The notes: generated by a model not told the origin, from the letters alone. A stretch of DNA of 64,000 bases from Polyodon spathula (GCF_017654505.1 NC_054534.1:47085288-47149287); one strand, 5' to 3'. Counted from the stretch's first letter, positions 34,946 through 47,862 are shown. Numbers and translations are program-made.

Positions 34946-36456
34946 GAGCTCTTAGCGATCTCCCTGTCACTAAGGCACTTCACTCCAATATTAAAACAAA
35001 AACAGTACTGATCCTCACGGACAACACCACAGCAGTAAAATACATAAACCATCAGGGAGGCACAAAATCGTGGGACCTCTGCACTCTAGCCATGAACATC
35101 TGGAACTGGTGCAGAACACTGGACATCTCTATAAGAGCGTCTTATTTACCAGGATTTGACAATGGTGTGTCAGACCTACTCAGCAGGGTAATGGCACCCC
35201 ATGAATGGAGGATCCGGCCAGACAAACTAGAGGGGATATTCAACGAAGATTTGACCTGGCAGAAAATGCTACCACCCTTTTGCTCACAGTTTCACCAGGA
35301 GACAGCAATAGCAACAGATGGTCTGTCCATTTCAGGTTCAAATGACCTGATGTACTCTTTCCCACCCTTACCTCTAATCCCAGAGGTTCTCAGGAAGGTG
35401 AGAAGAGACAGAGCCAGTTTCATACTAGTAGCCCCCTGGTGGCCTGAGAGGTAGTGGTTCTCGGAGATTCTACAGCTAACGGAGACAAAACCCATGCAGT
35501 TTCCACAAAACCCTGATCTGTTATCTCAGAACAGGGGGAAACTACTTCACCACAATCCAGCACATTTTCAACTTGCTGCTTGGAGATTGAACGGCAACAA
35601 TCGAGGGATAAGGGGTTATCGGAACAAGTGGTAAATATTTTACTCGCTTTAAGAAAACCTTCCACCTTTCAGGCCGACTCAGGTAAATGGAGGGAGTTTG
35701 TCCCTTGGTGCAAATCAAAATCCTTGCACCATTCAAACATTCCCCTTGTGGAATTTCACTTATTCCATAAAGGTCTCTCCCTGTCCTCTACCAAAGTACA
35801 TGTTGCTGCAATCTCTAGCATTTTACCATTCCCAAAGAGAACGTCTTTTTCTCCAATGGAACCTCAGTCTGGTACTTAACAAGTTCTTGGGTCCTTCCTT
35901 TGAGCCCATGGCAACTTGTGATATGAAATACCTGACATGGAAAACAGCATTTCCGATGGCAGCGACATCTGCAAGAAGGATAAGCGAGCTCCAAGCACTG
36001 GTTATTGACGCACGACTTTAAGGGCACATCCACAGGACCATTGGTAGCAGACCATCAGGGCAACTTTTTATCTCCTTCAGTTCACCTGACAAGGTCAAAC
36101 TTGTCTCTAAACAGATGATTTCACGCTGGATAACATCATGCATTGAGTTCTGCTACAGGCTTGGCAATAAAATAGTTCCAAAACCCATCAAAGCACACTC
36201 TGTAAGGGAGGTGGCTACTACTTGGGCAAATTAAAATCCATTTTGATTCAGGACTTCTGCAATGCTGCCACTTGGGCATCTTTTGACACTTTCATCAAAC
36301 ACTATAACTTCAATGTTTCTTGCTCTCAACCTAACTTTGCTCATTCAGTTTTATCTGTGGTTTGTTCTACTAAAATCTACCCTACCACCCTTCAGTCTAC
36401 ATACTTTGGTATATGCACTTTGCTTGGAGTTCATCTGACGAGGTATGAATACGAAG

Positions 36457-36746
36457 ATTACCTATAATATGGTTTCTTCATTGGATGATGAACTCCACAC
36501 ACCTATATCCCACCCTCCTGTTCCCCTTCTCATTTCTTTGCATTTCTATTTTTATCCTCTTGCGTTGTTTACTTTGTTTAAATTTGGACAACCTGATGTG
36601 GATATGAGGTGAGATTTTATGGAGGAGGAGCACGCTATTAGCGCAATAAGGATTATTAAAAGGATCTTTGGGAAAGAGATCTGGAGACCGGGAAGTTCAC
36701 GTTGTGTGGAGTTCATCATCCACTGAAGAAACCATATTAAAGGTAA
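36457..36746. repeat. Inverted repeat at the DIRS 3' end
   Basis: Arms at 36457-36501 and 36702-36746 are complementary over 45 bases with about two mismatches, around a 200-base spacer. They include ATATGGTTTCTTCA and GATGATGAACTCCACACA. The layout parallels 25012-25300. Confidence 0.9.
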
Positions 36747-38438
36747 TCTTCATATTCCAGTGTGTAACATTCAAAATGCTGGGGTGCTGTGTTGCATTTA
36801 TGGATGAACTGAAAAAACATGAACTTTACTTTTGTCATAAGATGAACAAATAATGAAAATAAACACTGTAATACAACAATGTAGAAAATCTTGTAAAAAT
36901 AAGGAAATAAAAATTGATAGATAACAGCAATTTAACCATTTTTAAGTTAGTTACAGTAAATTAGATTTTTTTAAAACCTGAAAGTAAACCAATTGTAAGT
37001 ATCTTAAACTTTTCTAAACTACTGACCTGAAAAATGATCAAGTTTTGTACATTTTACGTAGATTGTGCAAGGCCGCCTACTTTTTTTTTTCAATGACTTT
37101 AATGGGATGGAATTATTAAACATGGTAGAAATCCAAGTGCTTAAAGGTAGTGTTTGTTAATTTTGTTCCCCCTTGCTGTTGTGACTTAACCATGCAGATA
37201 ACGTAATCATGTTATTATTTGGATTCAAACACTTTTTAATTTGGTGTGTACATCAGGGGTGTGCAATTCATATCGCCTGACGCCCGGGAACAAGATTTTT
37301 GTGAGAGACAAGTTTTACCGTTATACTCTGCCCATCGGACAAGTACTTCATTTAAAATAAAAAAAAAAATAAAAATAAAAATTCGTAACGAAACTGCAAA
37401 GCAAAAATGTATATAGAGTACCCAAATACACGTATCCTTTTAATTCTCAAACCCTCCATCACACACAGTAACAAATACATTTAAATTAATGCAACAATAC
37501 TATTAAATTGCCTTTGTCTGCTGTAGGAGCCCAGTAAAGTTTGACTGCCAGCTGTAGGAAGAAATATTTAACATAATAAAAATGACAAAATATTTAAACT
37601 TTGTTTGTTTTATATGTAAAGGTTTAGCAATTTATTTCTTAGAGCTACTTTAAATTGGGTGGTTTGGCAGTAGGTTTGTAAAGCAGTAGATTGATTGACT
37701 TAATTATTTTGAATACAACTATGAAATTACTCCATAGCATTGCACTTTTACTAAACTGCTACTTGACTCTCCGCTGAGTACCCTCAGTCTCCCACTGAAA
37801 CATCCACAAAACCATTTTTTTTCTCTTTATCCAATGGCCATATAGGAAACCAAAACGTATTATAGCGATCTCGGTTAACGCAGGCAGACGTATCACACAG
37901 TGCGAGGCAATCCACATGCAGGCAGAGGGTGGGTGCGAACCTGGGACCTCTTGCACTAAACAGTGTTGATAACGCTGTACAAAAGAGCAAGGAGTGTATA
38001 TCGGGCTTATGCCTTCGTGTGTGATTACGTCACCTACCAGCCCTGCTGCTGCCTTCCCCCTTGCATGCTACAGTATTAAACAAGCGTCATCGCTGTTCTT
38101 CTGGGTAATGCAGTTTACAAACCAATCCTTTAACACTTCCTCTCCAGTGAACATTCTGCCTGTTTGAGGTCTGACTGACATAGTGTGACTTTCGGCTTGT
38201 GTATCAGGACAAATAACCACTGAAAGTATCGTGTGTACCTTTCTAAACAGCTGAGAGTCTGAAGATTATTAAGAGAATAACTTGTTCACTCTATGATGAA
38301 ATGTATGCTCTGAATCAAAATACGTTTTAAAATGTACTCTAATTTTCTTCAGAAATATGTAATTTTGTTATCTCTGACATAGTTTAAATCTTTTTTAATT
38401 ATTATTTTTGTTTGGGTTGTAGTAGGGGGAAAATCTCC
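36747..38438. other. MELK intron 1, AT-rich part
   Basis: No gene or named repeat is recognised. The minus-strand frames at 37759-37990 overlap in different phases and are chance openings. Confidence 0.55.
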
Positions 38439-38890
38439 TGTTGTATAAAATGACTGATGCAGTTCAAGAAGTTTATTACAATGCGCGCAAGGGAAGAGAA
38501 GCAGTTACATGAACACACCGCAGCAGTACACGAACACACTCTCTCAGTTTTAAGATTAGGTGGCTCAATACTTATAGCTGTTTAGCATAGCAACACTGAG
38601 CAGATTAATACGTCAACAGTATCATCCCTATAAGGAGTTGTTTTCGCTCAAAGCTCAGGAAAACAGTTTAACTCTCTCACACAGATACGGTAACCTTGGA
38701 CACATTCTTTCCCTAATCTTTTGAAAGTGCAACTGCATCAAGCAAAACAAAGTCACTCTGCACTAGAACATTTTGTGTGAAAAGTATAACTGTAGCAAAA
38801 ACAAAACGGCAAAACAAAACAATATATGAAAAGCAAAACAGTCATCTTGCACTAGACCGCCCTGCCTTGGAAACATCACGCGATCCTCCT
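38439..38890 (-). mobile_element. LTR-like segment
   Basis: On the minus strand it ends ATTTTATACAACA, with a polyadenylation signal AATAAA (38472-38477) about 35 bases before the end and a TATA-like CTATAAGTA near 38575. This spacing fits the U3-R-U5 layout of an LTR. The 5' limit is uncertain: it may stop at TTAACCCTG near 38890. No target duplication or internal sequence was found. Confidence 0.45.
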
Positions 38891-39450
38891 TAACCCTGCA
38901 AGTGCCGACCTGGGTTTTGGCTGCCTTTTCAGGGTCATGCACAAAAATTAGATTGGCTCAGTTTTGTTTGGACTGAATTACGTTTTCTGTATTTGATTTC
39001 CTGAAGCAAAAATTATTATTAATTACTAATTGATTGTGTTCATTCTTTAATAAAAGCAAAATCCTAAGTGATATTCTATCATTTTCTATTTTAGCATTTT
39101 GTTCCTTGAACAGAAGTTTTTTTGTTTTTAATTGCACAACCCTGGCATCTCTAGTTGCTGTAGCGGAAAGGGCACTGTGTCCATAATTGCTGTGAATAGA
39201 CATATATATTGATGGGCGCTGCTGCAATTGCCACGTAGATGCTGTTCATTTTCGAGTACTGGGGTTGGAAACAAATCATTTGTCTGTTTACAGGACTTCA
39301 ATAAAGATTCCCAAATAATTTGGTTTAAGAACTTAAATTGTAAAATGAATAAACCAAATCCAAATTAAATATAGTTTTTATGTCACATTCTGGTGTAACA
39401 GTTGCTAACCCCTAAATGTTGCTAACCCCCTTGTCTTTGTTGTTTTTCAG

Positions 39451-39571
39451 CATTTCTAATTGGTTTTCTGGATCACTGCACTTTGTGACAGATAACACCC
39501 TTGAACCATGGCTTTGGATGAGTCTGGGGAACTTCTTAAGTATTATGAATTGTATGACACGATAGGCACAG
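39451..39571 (+). CDS. MELK: MELK exon 2 (start codon, residues 1-21)
   Basis: MELK is a Ser/Thr kinase of the AMPK-related family with roles in mitosis, proliferation and early development. The exon follows a TTGTTTTTCAG acceptor; 39451-39507 is 5' UTR. The ATG at 39508 has A at -3 and G at +4, a strong initiation context, and no earlier ATG lies in this exon. The encoded start (KYYELYDTIGTG) enters the glycine-rich ATP loop, GTGGFAKV, which is split by the intron. The donor is GTATGT, phase 1. Together the eleven coding exons give residues 1-352 without any stop, frameshift or missing catalytic residue, so this is an intact gene that continues beyond the window. Confidence 0.95.
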
Positions 39572-39989
39572 GTATGTTGTAACAGGTGTTCAGCAAGTGA
39601 GATTAATATTTTGCAGTTAACCCAACCAAATGTAAAACCCATTTCCAAATCTAGATCATTATTCAGTGTAAATGTTTCAAAGTAACTGCATTCTCACAGT
39701 AAATGTGAAATCAGGTTGAATAGAAAAGTAATGCAGTGCAGATGCCATGCACACACACTGTTTTTTAAAAATTGAAAATGTATTGGAGATTTGCAATCCC
39801 TACAAGTAATGAACAAAATATGCATTGGTTCATTAGTCCTATGTACTATGAAAACTTTTATGCCACTAATAAAATATAGTTGCTGTTACTGTGTTTGTAA
39901 TATTTGATTGTATTTTGATACTATAGTCATAAGTAACTCACTACTTGATTACAGTTGCTGCAAATAAATTACTCTTATTTCTTATTTAA

Positions 39990-40229
<240 letters not shown>

Positions 40230-40424
40230 TGAGCAACTGCGTGCGTTTGGACTGACATAGAAAGAGGAAATCAAAGAAAGAAAAGTAAAAGAGGAAAAGA
40301 ACCCAAGACAAAAAACAACAAAACATAAGACACTAACACTAGTGTTGGTAAATTAATAATAAACACATATATGAATAATATATTTTCACGAGGACTGTAG
40401 CACTTTATTGTCACGGCTATTATT

Positions 40425-40612
40425 GTTATTATTATTTAGTCATTTAGCAGACTATTTTATCCAAAGCAACTTACAGCGACTTGGGGGTGAGCTATGCGTC
40501 ACAACTGCTGCAGAGTCACTTAGAATAGGAACCAGTAGCTGAGCTGGGATTGAACTGGGAACCTCCTGGTAACAAGCTCCTTCATCTAACTGCTAGACCA
40601 CCAAACCACCTA
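40425..40612 (-). mobile_element. tRNA-derived SINE, third copy
   Basis: On the minus strand it begins GGTTTGGTGGTCTAGCAGTTA (A-box region), with a B box GTTCAATCCC (40546-40555). The tail holds AAGTCGCTGTAAGTTGCTTTG, a conserved tail core of vertebrate SINEs, and ends in ATT/AAT units. It lies in MELK intron 3. Confidence 0.85.
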
Positions 40613-40715
40613 TTACAAGTGAAAATATTTGCGTACCATATATGGAGAGCAGCATAACAGGAGCGCCACTTCTGTTTGTGTGTCTGTCCGTTCTTTCTCT
40701 GGTTGTTGCTAGTGC

Positions 40716-40742
<27 letters not shown>
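40716..40742. repeat. (GT)n microsatellite
   Basis: About 12 GT units with one GC variant in MELK intron 3. Confidence 0.9.
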
Positions 40743-40746
<4 letters not shown>

Positions 40747-40749
40747 ATC

Positions 40750-42037
40750 GTGTATTTTAAACGAGTTAACTACTGTGTAAAGTGGACACAGAGTTGGCTT
40801 TGTTTCCGTGATTGAAATAAGTCACTACTATCGGGAGACCTGAAACAAGATATCGATTTCCCTGCCTGATAATGTATGAGCTTAACTACTTAATTAGCTT
40901 AACATTATAACAAATTAGAAAGTTGATCTGAGATTTCCTTTTCCAGTGACGTATCCAGTGTGTGTATGTGGTACTCCTAGCGGGAAATAAGATCACCTGA
41001 AGTTAAGCCACTCATCATGTGACTGAGTTCAGAGCTTAGGTTTCGTTTTGTGTCAATTGCTCTTACCAGACATTTTGTTAACGGCAGAAAAAAAAAAAAA
41101 AAAAAAGTTAGACTAAGTCAGGGCGACCACGACAGGTACTGCATTTCGGACACGGAGCTACGGAGCTGCGCACGTGACGGTTGGCTCAGGTGTCGCCGTG
41201 TCGTAAATAACATCGATGTCATAAAGTCAAAGCAGGACAATAATGCAATAGTCGGAAGTGCCGTGCGTCGTAAGTCGAGGATCGCCTGTATAGTCTTGGT
41301 GTATTTTACCTTTTGCCCGCTTGTTGAAAGAAAGTCTCTGTTCTTGTAGTGCACACGCCTTCTAAGTGTTGTCTGTCAGTGTAAAATATTCTGCTTCCTC
41401 ACTGTCCTATCTATTTAGTATATAAATTTAGTATAGCAAATAAAGATAAAAAATAAAATAATCGAAAGTGTTTGCTGTCAGTGGCTATACAGTAACCACA
41501 ATACTATAGCAACTAGCCTCCATTTGAATGACGAGTTGAAAGCAAACAACTGCACACAGTCTGATTAGTTTCAGCAACTTAATTTAAGCATATCACAGCA
41601 ACAACACAGGCACATCGCATCTATTCTAAAGCCAGGAGAAGGAGGCTTTGACTTTATGAACACACAGTAAACAAGTAACTGATCAAACAGCACGATCAGG
41701 ATTAACACATACTGCAGATAACTAGATTATTTTTAATTACTAAAACTTTTTATTGTATACATTTTGCTAATAAATGTTGGAACCTAACAAGATCTTAAAT
41801 ACTGGCGGTGTCGCAAGCGCATTCTGTCTCTTAAATTGTAGCCTGGCCCTTACTGGATAGCAGATTCCCCAACCTACTCAGCACTGATGGGCTGTGAGAC
41901 ACGTTTGACTTTAACCACTGTGTCTGCGATTGCACTCGTTTCATTGGAATTGAGCCCATAGAGCTGTTAATGTTTGAGAATGTTCCAGGGGCATCCCTTG
42001 CCATGCTTTGATCACACATTTTCTTTTCTTTGTGTAG
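40750..42037. other. MELK intron 3, remaining part
   Basis: Holds an A-run (41089-41106) followed by CpG-rich DNA to about 41300 that ends CGTCGTAAGTCGAGGATCGCCTGTA. That end resembles a terminal repeat of pogo/Tigger-type elements, but no partner was found. The frame 41050-41349 crosses the A-run and looks spurious. Confidence 0.45.
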
Positions 42038-42205
<168 letters not shown>

Positions 42206-43074
42206 TAACATATCGGTGATAGAAGGTAATATACATGTTTTTATCTTAAAGGTTTTTCTGTCAAAATATGTATAGTAGTAACTTGACAGTACTTGCACAC
42301 TTAAGTTGTACCTTCTTTCCTTTGCTGTCTTCCACAAGGAAATCCCTGTGGTCACGGGCACATTCTTCTGGTGTTTTTGTGTGCAGGCATTTTTGTACAT
42401 TTCGCCCCTCCCCCCACAATAGAAATGTAAAAATACAGAATTGTTTACTTTTACCGTTAGGTACTCGAGCCGGAACAGTCCAGAACACCGTTCTGATACT
42501 TTTTTTTTTCTATAGGCTGACTTAAGAATTAACTAAGAACATTTACCAATTTTTTTATTTATGAAAATGCTTATATGGAACCAGACCGCTCAAATTTCAG
42601 TGGCTGGGCATCAATGAAGCAATCTATTTTCTGTCTTTCCATTGAATAAGCACTAGGAACAAATAAGTCAGTGTCCGATACCCTCCCTACATGTTTTGAT
42701 GGTACGTTCAGAATCCAAGCCTGAATAGCGCGTATTTAAAATGTTTGTAGTCAAATCTCCCGCACAATTGTCTGATTGTCGTACTTGTGATGCACTGAAG
42801 TGAACATTAGTACTTCTATTACAAACTACAGTACTACTTTACACTTATTTTCGTAAAAATGCTGACTATGACAGCTGACAGCAAAAGGGCATGCTACGAT
42901 TGTGGCCATAAACACGGGTTTAAAGTTGTTTTGTACATTGGTCACAGAGACCTGGGGATTGGAGTGAACAACTGCCCTTGCATTTAAGATTTAATATATA
43001 TTAATAAACCGTGCTACACATGTATTTAAAATAAGAAAAAAAACACTGGTAGGTAATGTTACTCACAGCTTGCA

Positions 43075-43475
43075 CCAGGGGCTCGTTTCATGAAAGTGAT
43101 CTGCGAGGAATCGCTCTCGCAGTGAGGTCGCAAGTGAAACTTTTTTTAGTTTTTTTTAGTTAGAAAACTTGTTTCACGAAGGCATCGCAGATCTTTCAGG
43201 GGCTGCGGTCTCGCAGGTTTTCTGTTGAAATCTGCGAGTGCTTGGAAGCAACCGCAAGTGCCTTTTTTATCGCAATACCAGAGTTATCATAGAGAAAAAG
43301 AGAACACATTTGCAATGGCGTTGATTTTACTTGTTCGTCGTCGTTACGGTAGGGAGATTAGAAGGGAGAGGGTGTTAAGGGATCGATCGAACCCCCTTGA
43401 TCTATGCTCTGATGCCGAATTGATAGCGAAGTATAAATGTAATCATTTAAACCTTCTGTGTACAACTTTTTTGAT
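43075..43475 (+). pseudogene. PIF/Harbinger transposon 5' fragment
   Basis: The segment begins near GGGGCTCGTTTCATGAAAG, a Harbinger-like end, with internal repeats of CTGCGA/TCGCAG. From 43318 the frame encodes MALILLVRRRYGREIRRERV, then LRDRSNPLDLCSDAELIAKY, the N-terminal signature of PIF/Harbinger transposases. It is cut at about 43475 by a microsatellite, so the DDE catalytic domain is absent. Confidence 0.7.
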
Positions 43476-43478
43476 ATT

Positions 43479-43479
<1 letters not shown>

Positions 43480-43530
<51 letters not shown>

Positions 43531-43565
43531 ATAGATATCTATACATACATGCAGCATGCATGCAT

Positions 43566-43600
<35 letters not shown>
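43480..43600. repeat. (AT)n, (ATAC)n and (CA)n compound microsatellite
   Basis: About 23 AT units, then ATAC/ATGC units and about 10 CA units running into the Tc1 end at 43601. Confidence 0.95.
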
Positions 43601-43601
<1 letters not shown>

Positions 43602-44796
43602 TCTGGAAAAAATTAAGAGACCACTGCAAAATTATCAGTATCTCTGGTTTTACTATTTATAGGTATGTGTTTGGGTAAAATGAACATTTTTGCTTTATTC
43701 TATAAACTACTGACAACATTTCTCCCAAATTCCAAATAAAAATATTGTCATTTAGAGCATTTATTTGCAGAAAATGACAACTGGTCAAAATAACAAAAAA
43801 GATGCAGTGTTGTCAGACCTCGAATAATGCAAAGAAAATAAGTTCATATTCATTTTTAAACAACACAATACTAATGTTTTAACTTAGGAAGAGTTCAGAA
43901 ATCAATATTTGGTGGAATAACCCTGATTTTCAAGCACAGCTTTCATGCGTCTTGGCATGCACTCCACCAGTCTTTCACATTGATGTTGAGTGACTTTATG
44001 CCACTCCTGGCACAAAAATTCAAGCAGCTCGGCTTTGTTTGATGGCTTATGACCATCCATCTTCCTCTTGATCACATTCCAGAGGTATTCAATGGGGTTC
44101 AGGTCTGGAGATTGGGCTGGCCATGACAGGATCTTGATCTGGTGGTCCTTCATCCACACCTTGATTGACCTGGCTGTGTGGCATGGAGCATTGTCCTGCT
44201 GGAAAAAACAATCCTCAGAGTTGGGGAACATTGTCAGAGCAGAAGGAAGCATGTTTTCTTCCAGGACAACCTTGTACTTGGCTTGATTCATGCATCCTTC
44301 ACAAGGACAAATCTGCTGAAGCACCCCCACATCATCGCCGATCCTCCACCACATTTCACAGTGGGTGCGAGACACTGTGGCTTGTAGGCCTCTCCAGGTC
44401 TCCGTCTAACCATTAGACGACCAGGTGTTGGGCAAAGCTGAAAATTGCACTCATCTGGGGGTGCTTCAGCAAGGCTGGAATCGGGCAGATTTGTCCTTGT
44501 GAAGGATGCATGAATCAAGCCAAGTACAAGGTTGTCCTGGAAAATGAATCTGAACTTATTTTCTTTGCATTATTCGAGGTCTGACAACACTGCATCTTTT
44601 TTGTTATTTTGACCAGTTGTCATTTTCTGCAAATAAATGCTCTAAATGACAATATTTTTATTTGGAATTTGGGAGAAATGTTGTCAGTAGTTTATAGAAT
44701 AAAGCAAAAATGTTCATTTTACCCAAACACATACCTATAAATAGTAAAACCAGAGATACTGATAATTTTGCAGTGGTCTCTTAATTTTTTCCAGAG
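43601..44796 (-). mobile_element. Tc1-like transposon with 246-bp inverted repeats
   Basis: Termini 43601-43846 and 44551-44796 appear identical when read as reverse complements, starting CTCTGGAAAAAATTAAGAGA. The body is internally deleted and rearranged. The left edge runs into a CA microsatellite, so the expected TA duplication cannot be seen there. Confidence 0.93.
43902..44375 (-). pseudogene. Tc1-like transposase, N-terminally truncated
   Basis: The open frame carries the second and third catalytic acids of a DD34E transposase: FQQDNAPCHTARSIKVW and SPDLNPIEYLWNVIKRK, with 34 residues between Asp and Glu. The preceding part (APTVKCGGGSAMMWGC) is in another frame in 44288-44518. The N-terminal DNA-binding domain and first Asp are missing. 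The C-terminus (AVLENQGYSTKY) is complete. Confidence 0.92.
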
Positions 44797-44841
44797 CTGT
44801 CTATATAAAATTTATTTTTAGCTAATGTAGTGTTGTGAACA

Positions 44842-45530
44842 TGTGGTTTGCTGTGCGTAGTGAGAGGGTGTTGCAAGTGCTCCAAACAAGCACAGACACA
44901 AAGTTCAAGTTTTAATTCTCTTTAATTGCTTTCACCGATCAAAAATAATAACAGTGTGGGTATCGCCAGCACCAAAACGAGGGGTTACAGTCCCGAAATA
45001 ATAATACAAAAACACAGACACAACACAAACAGACACGTCTCCGGACAGTACTCTTAGTGTAGGTGCGGTGCTGAAACAGTGATGCTGGTTAAGTGCAGGT
45101 GTGGTGAAGTCCGGGTGAATCGCTGGCCCCAAGGCTGCAGCTCCCAGCTCCATGCTTGATCAGTCTGCCGACAAAATCACACGGTTGCAAAACAAGCACA
45201 CACTTCACTCCGTTTTTTCAAAACAGTCCTTGTTTTGAAAAAACACAACAAAGGAACTGATCACGTCCCGTTAAAGTACCCATAGCCACTCCCCCTCCGA
45301 TAGCTAGTTCAATCACGTCTCCTCCAATTCATGAATGAAACTTCGCTCACTGTACTAGGGCGTTGACTCCTGGTACCGTGATGTCGTCCCTTTCCTGAAT
45401 GGCTGGCTTCCGACACCCCCTGGAATGAACTGCCCAACCATTCAGTACAGGGCACGCAATTCCTGCTGTGCAGTGCTCTTACAAGTCGAGAGGGAGATTG
45501 TTGATTTCAGATTCATTCACTTTTTGTCAA
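44842..45530 (-). mobile_element. LTR of the Gmr1 type
   Basis: On the minus strand it starts TTGACAAAAAGTGAATGAAT with AACAATCTCCCTC, as at 14645 and 15830. It has CACCGCACCT and a TTTGTATTATTATTTCGGGACTG block like the one near 21450 (TTGTTCGGGACTG), AATTAAAGAG near 44925, and ends near AAACCACA. No clear target duplication was found. It lies in MELK intron 4. Confidence 0.65.
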
Positions 45531-45978
45531 GTGTACAATTAATTTGTTCAAAACTGTCAGCAAATAGTCTTTAAAAATACATGTAAAAAAATGTACTGAT
45601 ACAGTTCTTAAATTGGTGATGAATAAAAATACTAAGCGTTGGAGTGATTTGTAATTGTATTGGATGCAGAACTCCAGAAAAAAAGACGGGGGGAGGACGT
45701 GATTTCTACAGCGTGCTGATTTGAAGTTCTGCGCTGGAGATGACAATATATTAGAACAGAAAAAAACCCATGTTTGATAAAAAAAAAAAAAAAAATAGCT
45801 AAAAAAATAACCAAACCACCAAGGACAACATGAACCCGTAAGCCAAATTTGGAAAATCTGGAAAAACAGCACCCAGTAGTGGGGGACTAGCAACAACGTC
45901 GCATGCGAGAAGCATGCATTACAATTAAATTAAATGTTCCCTCAAGCTCAGTGTACTGAACAAATAATAGTTCCGATG

Positions 45979-46696
45979 TCACAGGAAATAAGTTAGCGTT
46001 TGCCTTTTTGAGTCTTTCTGCTCACGACGAATTTTAGAATTTAAAGGCAAGGTTAAGCCGTCTCCATTTTCTGTCGGTAAACTTTAATTGAGAAAATAGT
46101 TTTACTTTAAAAAATGTGGTCAGGATCTTTATTAAAGCTACATTATATGTGGTTAAATGGAAAACACCTTGTTATAATATTAATAACACTTTATTGTATC
46201 ATGTTGTATTTTATTTAATAATAGCGGTTAACTTTAAGCTACTACAAAGATGTGGTCGTGCGATTTGCGTTTATTTTTATGTGCAATTATAATAACGCTT
46301 TTTAGATAATATGACCATCTATTATTGAACATTCCCAGTTTAAACTGTCACTTTAAGTTTGTGATCTCCGGATATTTATGTTATCGGTTTTCTTTGTACA
46401 AATATTACCGAAAGAGAAATAAATACGATATTCTGTACATTGGTTACGACATATCAGAAACAATTAAGCATTGCTATTTATTTTTATGTGCAATTAGATT
46501 ATTACAGCTGTCAAGTCACAAACCCCTCCCCTTTATAATGTATACTGCCCAGGCCCACCCCAAAAAAGGTGCAAAATCTAAAACAGTTTATTTTTTTTTA
46601 AATATACAAAAAACAAAACCAGACCACATCACAAGCATCGATCTGTAAGTACTGCACTCTAATTTATCATTCGTAATACAGGTACAGATGTCCATG

Positions 46697-46772
<76 letters not shown>

Positions 46773-47449
46773 TATCTAATGAAGTCTGCGTGTGTTTCTT
46801 CATATGATCATATGAAAGTATGTATAGGAAGACAATCGTTTTGTGCGTTTCTCAAATGATCTATCTAATATATCTCTTAAAACACCATCTTTCACTAAAA
46901 ACGTATATGTTTTCTGTATATATTAAAACAGGTTTAGATATTCCCACTCGTAGACTTGATTTAAAACAGTAAAAACAGTATTCTCTGTGCCAATAAGTGT
47001 TTGTATCCACTTCCCCATAACATTTTTGAAAAGAAATAAACATTTGGCAAGTAGTGATTTTAACTACTGACAAAATATTGTTTTTAAAATATTTATTTTT
47101 GCTAAAAACCACACAGCACATCCAAACACAACGGGCACTTTACTTTTAAATAAACTGTATTTATAAAAATTTAAACGTACATTTACACTTTGATAAATAA
47201 GACGACAAATGTTACTTTTTTAAACAGAAAAATGATGCCTGAAATACACTTCGATAAATATGATGTCAAACGTCACATTTTTAAACACAAAAATATGGTC
47301 TATAATACCTGTTTTCATTTCTTAAAAAAATACAAATGGCATCTGTGAAATCTTGGATAAATCTCCACAGAACCATGCCTATAACTTCTAAAATCCTCGC
47401 GTGGGCACAGGAAGGCTCAAAAAGGCAAACGCTAACTTATCTCCTGTGA
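45979..47449. mobile_element. Unassigned DNA transposon with ~85-bp inverted ends
   Basis: The ends at 45979-46062 and about 47366-47449 are reverse complements of one another over about 85 bases (TCACAGGARATAAGTTAGCG, TTTGCCTTTTTGAG, then weaker matches). The 1.47-kb interior is AT-rich with an AT microsatellite (46701-46765) and no transposase-like frame. The target duplication is not evident, so the superfamily is open. It is non-autonomous. Confidence 0.75.
46701..46765. repeat. (AT)n microsatellite
   Basis: About 32 AT units inside the transposon with inverted ends. Confidence 0.97.
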
Positions 47450-47834
47450 ACCCGGTACTTTAAGATTTAGGACTACACCACTGGCCCTAACCCACTATTC
47501 ACTTTAATGATGTTTCGACTTGTGTCACCTGATCTGCAACTGAGAGCTATGAGGACAAAATTACCATGATTAGTGACCTGAATGATCGCCCTGCCAAATA
47601 AAACAGACATTGATTTAAATGCACCGTGTGTGTAACACATATCAAATAAGCTATGAAGTAGTTTTACAAATATTTTAATAAAACACAGCGGGTCCCAAAT
47701 GGTTCAACTTGTATTGGCACATTGCAATAACGTAAAATTAAATTTACTAAAGCATATTGTTCAACAATGTCTTGCACATGATTTGAAAGTTAAAGTTACA
47801 AAAAATATATATTTCTGTGCACCAATTTTTTCAT

Positions 47835-47862
47835 TTATTTATTTATTTATTTATTTATTTGA
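47835..47862. repeat. (TTTA)n microsatellite
   Basis: About seven TTTA units in MELK intron 4. Confidence 0.9.

Larger units (their letters stand above)
33641..36746 (+). pseudogene. DIRS-like retrotransposon relic (RT-RNase H-recombinase)
   Basis: Outside the solo LTR (34532-34945) this is a DIRS element. RT motifs are LKDAYFHLPIHKEYRKYLRF (frame 33616-33936), then IDDWLVRAS near 34010. RNase H spans about 34500-35200: TDNTTAVKYINHQGG-like sequence, then LDISIRASYLPGFDNGVSDL. The tyrosine recombinase starts in the frame 35580-35879 (GLSEQVVNILLALRKPSTFQ, SSTKVHVAAIS), continues with ARRISELQALV and ends near 36330 with AATWASFDTFIKHYNF. Frameshifts and stops are spread throughout. The element ends in the inverted repeat 36457-36746. 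It lies within MELK intron 1. Confidence 0.87.

Noticed and set aside
41107..41300. CpG-rich stretch as a CpG-island promoter
   Set aside because: It is short, follows an A-run and ends like a transposon terminus, so a transposon remnant is more likely.
43225..43662. 145-residue frame as a real gene
   Set aside because: Only the first 70 or so residues are Harbinger-like; the rest is translated AT and CA repeats.
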